64,000 nt of DNA from Parietaria judaica (lineage: Eukaryota; Streptophyta; Magnoliopsida; Rosales; Urticaceae): the NCBI GenBank assembly GCA_954871525.1, contig OX940863.1, positions 2,332,001 to 2,396,000 of the forward strand. The letters are read 5' to 3'. How positions within the stretch are numbered: the stretch's first letter is position 1; each line of letters starts with the position of its first letter. A program made the position numbers and the translations under genes. Positions 56,269 through 64,000 of the stretch are shown one piece after another. The notes under the pieces are model-generated. The model saw only the letters and a list, made by a program, of their open reading frames with translations, did not search any database and was not told where the DNA came from.

Positions 56269-57472
56269 TTGTAACCTGCTGTGGTATTAGGAAAGCAAAA
56301 TAACAAAATGATAAACTATATCGGCACAAATAGACGTCCCAGTACTAGAGAAAAGGAATATGTATAAATTCTTCAAATACAAATAATGTTCAATGTTTTA
56401 CAACATGTACCTATCTTGCTGGAACTTTTTAGGCTACAAAGAAGATTTGGGAGCAAGGACCTTTGTATGTCACTCGCCGGAGCTAACGAAAAAGCGACTA
56501 TTTAGTTTTAAAAAATTGCTTTTTCGTTAGATAGGGCACTAGTTTGAAATCAACCATACGCCGCGTGGTGGCTGGAATATCTTACTATCTTTGCTAGACG
56601 AGTTGATCGAAGAAGTGACAGACAACTGGACCCCGAGTGGGGGATCGGTGCGCACACTCCGAGGGATGGAGATAGCGGTTACGGCCCGTTATTAGGTAAT
56701 GAGCCCATAATCAGTTATAGACCCAATCAAATTAATGATTTCATGCATATACTGAAACTATATGATACAATTAATAGCTATATAATATTATGTACACTCA
56801 TATTAAAATGACATTTGGGCACATGAACAATATATAAATATATAATTATTATTATTTAACTCACACATTTGAATTCGAAAAAAGACTTTCAAAGCTCGTT
56901 TTCAAAGATAAGAAAGAAATATACTATTACCTTGTGAACAATTTAACTTAAAAATGATTGAAATTACTCTTAAAGTTCCTTTATTATATATATATATATA
57001 AGTAAATAAAGATAATGCGCATATATCTTTGTACGCGTTTTGTCAATTTGTGAAATCAATCTTTATTGAATTGACAAGCGATTTTAGGCATAATAAGTAT
57101 TAAAAAAGGAATTTGTTATCTTATCTTAGCTTATAAATAAGAAGCATCACTCAACAATTTTACTCACTTTGACCCTTACAAAAATTCGATATCTCTCTCT
57201 GAGGTCGAATTTCCTCTCTTTTTTGCCAATTGATGCATGCAGCACAGGTCGTCTTCGCTCAGTCAGCTTCGCCGTCGCTCGTCAGTCGTCTTCGCTCACC
57301 AGTACCCACAGGTTCGTCGAATTGAGGGTTTTTTTTTTTTTTCTGGAATTGATCATGATGAATGATGGTGGAATCGAACGGAGAATTTTTGGACGTTATT
57401 AATGTTGCTAATTTTTTGACGATATTTTGGTTGAAATTTAGGAGTTGGATATTGTGAAGAAAGCTTAGTGTG

Positions 57473-59514
57473 ATGGGGTCGAACGAGGACGTCATCTCCG
57501 AGCTGCCGGCGTTTATCTTGCATCGGATTGTGCGAAATCTCTCCTTAGAAGAGGCCGTGAGAACATCAGTGTTGTCACGGCATTGGAATTCTACTTGGAA
57601 GTCGTTTCCCGAACTCTATTTCGACGAAGACGATTTTATGAAGCACGTCGACAAGGATGTGCCGAACTACCGCGAGCGAATGGAAGAGTTCTTGAACTTT
57701 GCGGATAGGTCTGTGCGAAAATTCGCTCAGAGCGGGCTGAGAATTGAGGTTTTGGATATGAGAATCCGTAGAATCCACGTTGACTCGATTCCTCTCATCA
57801 ATGCTTGGCTTCCATTAGCTCTTCGCAACGGTGTTCGGAACTTGACATTCTCTATCTTATTCGATCCGGCCCACCAAAAGATTGCCTACCCTTTATCAGA
57901 GACGACCTTTTCTATCAATTCAAATGGCGGTTCCTCCGAGTTTTTCAATCTTAAATTCTTGAATCTGAATTACGTCATCATAAGCGAGAAGATCTTTGGA
58001 GACATCACTCAAAACTGCCCCAACATTACTCGAATCATATTTTGGAATATCTCTGGCGTTAAGAGCTTAGAGTTCTCCAAACTCCGCAAACTTGAGCAGT
58101 TATCGATTGGGGCTTCGGAGCAGTTCCCTGAAATCAAGAGGATCTTCGTTGATGCCCCGTCTCTGCAGCTCCTCTCCATCCAATGTGAAGTGCCTTGTGC
58201 ATTGGATCTGGGTTCGTGTCTCGCTCTCAAGCATTTGGATCTATACAAAATCGCAATCACCGATGATATATTTATGTCGCACGTCTCGAGATTTCCCCTC
58301 CTCGAGACTCTTGAAATTAGTAATTGCTTTCAGCTGCGAAGTATTAGGATCTCGCATCCAAGACTGAAGTTTCTCGAGATCTATTATTGTGAATCCATCG
58401 GATCTATTTTTATGGATGCCCCAAGTTTATCGAAGTTCAAATTCCAGTCTTCCAAATGGATATTTCCTCAAATATCGTCAAACTCGAGTCTCAGTAACAT
58501 TGATTTTATATGTTTCTTGCTAATACAATACAGTTTTGTACTCAACACTGCTAGGTTCAGAAATTTGAGGAGATTCCTCGGTGACCTGACTATGCGCATG
58601 TATCTGACAGTATCTTTATATGGCACCAAGGTATATATGCATGGCTTTTGATTAGGGTTCCTTTTTTATCTTCCCTATTAAATATAAGATAAATGTACTT
58701 ATTGCCATGACTATATGTTTATTTCTTATTTCATATTTATGTTCGTGGATGGTAGGTAAATTTCAATTCGGAAGTGTTGGGAGAAGAAGGTCCCTCACTA
58801 ATCGTAGTGGATCATTTGGACCTTAAATGTTTCGAAGATATGGATGAATCTTTTAGTGTCGTTTTTCTGGAAGGAATACTCTGGAGTTGCCATCCGAAGG
58901 TTATATCTTTTTCAACAAATAAAGATGTCGAGAGTCGTCTCCAAAAGGTATGGAAATTTCATAGTTAACTTTCCTTTGTTGGCCATTATCGTGTCTGATG
59001 TGATTAATTTGTCGTGATCATGAAAAAAAACTCATGTGAGAGTTATTGAATGTAAAAAAAATAACCACAAATCTTAGATTTATTTAATGAACAATGAAAG
59101 GTCTAGAATTCTTATATCTATGAACATTGAACTCTATAAATTCATATTTAGGTTCTCTACGATAAGCTGCTCCAAAGCAAAGACCGGTCTTGCTGCAACC
59201 TAAACCATAACAAGTGTTGGCATCATGGTTTGAAAGCTGCGAAGATCGATTTCAGTGGAGAAGCGTCATTTAGTGATAAAATCAATGTGATGGAATACGA
59301 GCAATTTCATCTTGCGCTTGATCAACTTTCAAGTTCCCGAACAAATAAAAAAGTACAGTTCCTGCTGGAGTGGGATTATGGTACAACCCTAATGTTCAAC
59401 GAAGAAACGGAGTCCAATGATACATCCCGAACGGTTAATGGAGCAACGAAGACTGTGAGAGATTCCCGGCCTATACGTAAAAGGAAAGCTAAAAAGCTTC
59501 GTTGCAGCTGCTAA
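57473..59514 (+). CDS. F-box/LRR (FBD-type) protein
   Basis: Exons 57473-58630, 58756-58947 and 59152-59514, all phase 0; product 570 residues. Residues about 5-50 form an F-box (DVISELPAFILHRIVRNLSL, VRTSVLSRHWNSTWKSFPEL), which would bind SKP1/ASK in an SCF ubiquitin ligase. Residues 90-330 contain degenerate leucine-rich repeats (LKFLNLNYVIISEKIF, LKHLDLYKIAITDDIF, LETLEISNCFQLRSI) for substrate binding. Exons 2 and 3 hold a C-terminal domain ending in a basic tail (RPIRKRKAKKLRCSC). The substrate is unknown; this family expands rapidly in plants, and a broken copy lies at 63018. Exon 1 alone ends in a short read-through frame past the donor, so intron retention would truncate the protein. 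Confidence 0.88.
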
Positions 59515-60035
59515 GCCGCTATTTCAAACACCACATTCAGTTTGATATGATTTTAGTCATAATATGGATTTCAACACCAAGAATATTATTGACCAACAAA
59601 AAAATAAATAAAAGTGAAGAATTATTTTTCAGCATGTAAAGTACTATCACAATTTTTTATTTGTTTATATATTACATTAAAATCTTTAAATGAAATATAC
59701 AACAATGATGATAATGTAATGGTAATGGTTTTTCGTTCTACGTTCTTTCTTCTCAAAATTTCACATTCTCTATATGCTTTTATAATTTTATTCTCTCGTC
59801 GCTCTCTTTCGCACTTTATTAGATATATAAATATTTGTCCTTCTCATGGCCAGTACGTAGAAAATTGTTATTATACGTGGCCATGAATTTCTCAAAAGAT
59901 GTATTTTTTAGAAAAAATAAATATAAATAAATAACTTTGGAAATTGGCCGACTACGGAGTTTGAAGGTGTGGGCTTTGAGATTTTATGGAGTGTGATAGT
60001 AAATGAAAATAACTTTCCAATATTATTATTATATA
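59515..60035. other. 3' flank of the F-box gene
   Basis: AT-rich; no gene seen. Confidence 0.45.
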
Positions 60036-61018
60036 TTATATTCTAGGATAAACTGCGGTTAATGTACTCAATATTTGACCGGATGCGAACTATGTACCCA
60101 ATGTTTACGGTTAATGTACCCAAATTCGATTTAGTTAGATATTTTCACGATTTCTGTCATGTGACTGTCAACCCTGCCACGCATGCTGCCACCTCAGCGC
60201 TATGTCACCCAAAATTAAGTGCGGCCAATGTACCCAATGTTTTATATATTGCGATCTATGTGCCCAATATTTATTTTTGCCGGCTAATGTACCCAAACTC
60301 GCTTTCGTTAGATATTTTCGTGCACCCGTCATGTGACCGTCAACTCACGCCACATATTTGCCACATAAGCTTCCGTGTCACCCAAAATCCCCCATAAAGT
60401 TTTCACAGATAATGGAAGAAGCACTGTTGTGTCAGTGCTGGCCGCAACGAACATTATCGAAAGCTTTTTTTTCTTTTCTTTTTTTCAATGGGTTTAAGGG
60501 CATCTTCAAACTTCGCAGTAGAATCTAGCAAGATTTCTGGAGGGTTGTGATGATGGTCGTACCGATGCATTTCAAACACCCATTTTCATCAAACCACCTT
60601 GCAGTGAAAGCTCTAAAATCTTAGCCTTCCGAGCAATTCGCTCTTTGAAATCTTTGTTGGAGTCCTTACCGACGACAGGGATATAATGAGGTCTGTTAAT
60701 GCCTAAAAATTGATTAACTTGAATGCGACCCAAATCTTGATTTTGGGTCGGGCCCGATATCCGCATGACGGTCGAAACGGGCTTTGAAACTTGATCTTCA
60801 GTCTTGATGGGCCGAAAATCTTCCCTGTAGAACCTGCCTCCGTTCCTGTAAAAAGAGTACAAAAAGTGAACTCTAGAGGGGGACAGAGGGGGGGTCCTCT
60901 GTCGCCCGCTCCGACGCTCAACATTAGTCGAGTATTTGAGCCGGAAATTATGAATAAACGGGAAGCAGAGGTTTTTTGGCCTCGGGAGTGCTTGCCGATT
61001 GTGGCGGGGGTGCCTTCG

Positions 61019-61026
61019 TATTTATA
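61019..61026 (-). promoter_or_regulatory. TATA box of the LTR-like module, copy 2
   Basis: TATAAATA on the minus strand, conserved in position relative to the hairpin array and the GAGCGTCGGAG block with copy 1. Confidence 0.5.
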
Positions 61027-61050
61027 GAAGACAGGGAGTTCGAATTCATG

Positions 61051-61225
61051 CCTTCGGGGGTCGCGGCGACCCCCGAAGGCATAAATTTTAGGAAGGCATG
61101 AATTTTGGCCTTCGGGGGTCGCAGCGACCCCCGAAGGCATGAATTTTGCCTTCGGGGGTCGCGGCAACCCCTGAAGGCATGAATTTTAGCCTTCGGGGGT
61201 CGCGGTGACCCCCGAATGCATATTT
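61051..61225. repeat. Hairpin array, copy 2
   Basis: Four units of about 40-55 bp, each centred on an inverted repeat. At 61051-61079 two perfect 14-bp arms CCTTCGGGGGTCGC flank one base. Units are joined by GCATGAATTTT words, as in the array at 2160-2745. Confidence 0.85.
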
Positions 61226-62164
61226 CTCAGACGGATCATACTTGTCTTTTACCGGGTCGGACTGTTGACTTTCCCGGTTGATTTTTTGTTGACTTTTTGG
61301 GTCAACTCTTTTGACTTTCTCGGTTGACTTTTCCAAGTCGAGTCCAATTGACTTTTTTTTACCTGTTCGGGTTGACTTTCTAGAGCGGGTAAAAGTTGAT
61401 TTATTGGGCTTTGTTTGTTTTGGGTCTTTTTGGTGCGCTCTTTTGGTTTGGGCCTTTTGGCTGCATTTTTTGGTTTGGGCCTTAATTTTTTCTAGGCTCC
61501 GAAAAATACGCATAACAAGGTCCATAAAATTCGTCACGAGAGCCATGAAGGAGCGAGACTCTAAGTGCATAATGTTGAAATGGGTGCTTCCCTAATGTTG
61601 AAAATGCTCATTTTTTTTATCCTAATGTTGATGCATTATGTTGTATCTTTCACAAAACCGAGACTAGCAATAAACATGGAGTTTCAGGAGTTCTTGCACA
61701 CAAGGTTGATGATGATTGAGAATGAGAGAGAGAGAGAAAGATGTGAGACCCACATTTAAAATTTTACGGGGGAATTATGGGTGACACGGCGACTTAGGTG
61801 GCAAATATGTGGCGTGGGTTGACGGTCACGTGACGGGGCGCACGAAAATATCTAACGAAAGCGAGTTTGGGTACATTAGTCAACAAAAATAAACATTGGG
61901 CACATATATCGCAATTGATAAAACATTGGGTACATTGACCGCACTTAAATTTGGGTGACATGACAACTGAGGTGGCAGCAGATGTGGCAGGGTTGACGAC
62001 CACATGATGGAAATCACAAAAATATCTAACGGAATCGAGTTTGGGTACATTAGCCGTCGATAATAAACATTGGGTACATAATTCGCACCCGGTCAAACAT
62101 TGGGTACATAATTCACACCCGGTCAAACATTGGGCACATTAGTTGCAGTTTACCTTATATTCTA

Positions 62165-63017
62165 TGATTTCATACCAGCATCGTTGAATTCTCTTATTTT
62201 ATTTTGTAAGATTTATTTTATTTTGTGTGTGTTCTATTCTTGATTCTCTAGGACCACGAGACTCTCAGAACTTGGATAAGAAGAGGTGAAGAACCATAGT
62301 TTTACTTTTAGCTCTATCCAGATCAGCCTAAGGTTTGGTAAAGTTTGGTGTTGATTTTTTTAGGTTTTTGAAAGAATGTAATACCGTTTTCAATCCATCC
62401 GTTTCCGTTAATTTGTTGGCTGTCACATTTCATTGTTACATCTATCAACCGCTCGTGGTGTTTTTTTATTTTTATTTTTTTTTTATTTTCAATATATTTT
62501 TTGTGATTAATAGAAAGTGGAAATATGTGTACCTGATATTTTCTACATACTAAGAAACATAATTTTTTTTTTACTTGAAATCCAAAAATACTCGGATTGA
62601 AATACTCGAAATTGGTTAAAAATTTAGATTCCGGTTCTGGGTACAAGGATTCGGATTGAGACGGATTTTGGTTTAGTTATATTTTGTTGTACTCAATTCT
62701 AAAATTCTTATTTCTATGTAATTTACAAATCGGATGCGGTTCCGGGTACCATATTTTCAGTTTGGGGTACCTAAATTTTTTATTCCAATTCTGGACTATT
62801 GAAAGAAAGAAAAAAATCGGAGAAGAAAATGAGAATTATGTGTTGGTTGAAAAGAACTGAAAGAGCTGGAGTGTTGGCATGAGCAACTCTTCTCAAAAGC
62901 TTCTCACAACATCGTGTGTCTATTTATTATTTTCGTTTATGTGTTTGGTAACTATATTGTATATCGTAATCTGTAAAATCACGTTAACAGACTTTACAAC
63001 GAAACAAGCTTAGTGTG
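62165..63017. other. Spacer, no gene seen
   Basis: AT-rich. GATTCCGGTTCTGGGTAC and GGTTCCGGGTACC at 62620-62750 resemble the GC-rich ends of hAT MITEs, but no duplication was found. Confidence 0.4.
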
Positions 63018-63427
63018 ATGGGGTCGAGCGAGGACATAATCTCCGAGATGTTGGTTCTTATCTTGCATCAAATTCTGCGAGATCTCTCCTTCTAAGATGC
63101 CACGAGAACATCAGTGTTGTCCAAGCATTGGAATTCTACTTGGAAGTCGTTTCCAAACTCTATTTCGACCAAAACGATTATATGAAGCACACGACAAGGA
63201 TGTGCCGAACGGCCGCGAACGAATCAAAGAGTTCTTGAGCTTTGCAGATAGGTTTGTGCAACATTCGCTTAGAGCAGGGTTTGAATTCTGAGCTTGTATA
63301 TGAAAATGCATAGCATCCATGTCGACTCGATTCCTCACATCAATTCTTGGCTTCCATTAGTTTTTAGCAAAGGTTTGTCAATTCTATCTTATTCGATTCG
63401 GCCCACCAAAAGATTGCCTACCCTTTC
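63018..63427 (+). pseudogene. Broken copy of the F-box/LRR gene
   Basis: Homologous to the start of the gene at 57473, including ten bases upstream of the ATG (AAGCTTAGTG). The frame begins MGSSEDIISEM and hits TAA at codon 26 (63093-63095). Two one-base deletions follow: TTTCCAAACTC against TTTCCCGAACTC, and GCACACGACAAGG against GCACGTCGACAAGG. Similarity ends at CCTACCCTTT (63426), where another element begins. It is a dead duplicate. Confidence 0.9.
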
Positions 63428-64000
63428 TTAGGGTCCGTTTGTTTACATTAAGATTAAGACGTCTGAATCTGAATGCACATCTGAATCTGAATGACAGATA
63501 ATTAAGTGTGTTTTTTTTTAAGATCTGAATGCAGATCTGAATAACATTTTTTTGTAAAAATTAAATTTTATTATACACCTTTATATATACGGTTATTTTT
63601 AATAATAATAATAATAATTTAAATTAAAATAATTTATTTAATAATATCCAATTATTTTATTTTTCATAAAATTTCAATTGAAAATATTTTATAATAACAC
63701 ATAAATATAATAAATTTTTAAAAATTTATTTGAAAAATTGTACACTAAAAAATTATATCGTCTATTAAATTATTTATGATAATTAATTATATGTAATTTT
63801 TTTAATTATTATTTAATTAATTATATTAATAAATTTGGAAATATGTAAATTTAAACGTAAATATATATATATATCCATTAAAAATATAATATATATATAT
63901 ATATAAAAACTAATTGATATATTTGATAACTTTTAATTACAAATTCTTGATAATTTTTTTACTTTAATATATTTTTTAAACGTAATATATTTTTATTATA
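63428..64000. mobile_element. Start of a MITE-like element, cut by window end
   Basis: Homology to the F-box gene stops exactly where TAGGGTCCGTTTGTTTAC begins, a motif common at one end of plant hAT-type MITEs. CTGAATCTGAATG repeats follow, then about 450 bases of extremely AT-rich sequence. The other end lies outside the window. Confidence 0.45.

Larger units (their letters stand above)
55027..57472. other. Spacer with a duplicated element and an unidentified coding-like fragment
   Basis: Contains the direct duplication 55545-55945, a GC-richer island at 55975-56700, and the promoter and leader of the F-box gene (57130-57472). Leader splicing is possible but not resolved. Confidence 0.4.
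60697..61500 (-). mobile_element. LTR-like promoter module, copy 2 (inside the long-TIR element)
   Basis: Reverse-oriented homologue of 2034-3103. On the minus strand it has a GTCAA cluster (61265-61380), hairpin array (61051-61225), TATA box (61019-61026), the conserved ACTAATGTTGAGCGTCGGAG block, TAGAGTTCAC, and the shared end TTTTTAGGCATTAACA (60697). Downstream of that end, a short frame KDFKERIARKAKILELSLQG is seen but not recognised. Confidence 0.55.
60046..62154. mobile_element. 2.1-kb long-TIR Mutator-like element carrying retroelement DNA
   Basis: Inverted arms of about 330-390 bp lie at 60046-60395 and 61765-62154, with termini GGATAAACTGC and, read in reverse, GGTAAACTGC. A perfect 10-bp direct repeat TTATATTCTA flanks it (60036-60045 and 62155-62164), consistent with a 9-10-bp Mutator-like duplication. 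The arms repeat AATGTACCCAATGTTT and GTTAGATATTTT. The 1.3-kb interior is not TIR-like and contains the second copy of the LTR-like hairpin/promoter module on the minus strand. No transposase frame. Confidence 0.82.

Noticed and set aside
60572..60862. Host protein KDFKERIARKAKILELSLQG
   Set aside because: Lies just beyond the LTR-like end inside a transposon; no family recognised, so not called a gene.

Overview
This is a nuclear window from a flowering plant, most likely a eudicot. The genes are plant-specific (U-box/ARM E3 ligase, OVATE protein, class-A heat-shock factor, BES1/BZR1 homologue, F-box/LRR protein), they carry GT-AG introns, the spacers are AT-rich, and the spacers are filled with plant transposon types (hAT, CACTA, Mutator-like, tRNA-derived SINEs, copia-type LTR). 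The species cannot be named from the sequence alone. All gene models were built by hand by joining exons in phase.

Layout. 1-12.3 kb is transposon territory: a minus-strand copia-type LTR cut by the window edge, an LTR-like promoter module with a hairpin array, a SINE, two hAT MITEs, two long-TIR Mutator-like MITEs, and a 3.5-kb hAT element with perfect 8-bp target duplications and a frameshifted transposase. 12.8-27.1 kb is a gene island: PUB17-type E3 ligase (+), a four-exon secreted DUF7705-type protein (-), a LINE RNase H relic (-), OFP5-type OVATE protein (+) and HSFA4-type heat-shock factor (-). 27.1-40.6 kb is gene-poor: MITEs, a 3.2-kb non-autonomous CACTA element built of GC-palindrome modules with a telomere-like tract inside, and diverged duplications. 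40.6-59.5 kb is a second gene island: BES1/BZR1 homologue (+), FYVE-SYLF protein of CFS1 type (-), a broken CTD-phosphatase-like copy (-), a decayed plastid DNA insertion, a small secreted Cys-rich protein (+), an intact CTD-phosphatase-like gene (-) and an F-box/LRR gene (+). 59.5-64 kb holds a 2.1-kb long-TIR element containing a second copy of the hairpin/promoter module, a broken F-box copy, and the start of another MITE-like element.

The host genes do not form a pathway cluster. Loosely, PUB17, HSFA4, CFS1 and the BES1 homologue belong to stress, immunity, autophagy and hormone signalling, but their proximity is not evidence of co-function. The least routine content is in the mobile DNA: two copies of one promoter module carry different hairpin sequences with the same architecture, the CACTA element has eight paired GCCGCGGC modules, several insertions have precisely defined target duplications, and a plastid rRNA-operon fragment has decayed mainly by C-to-T change.
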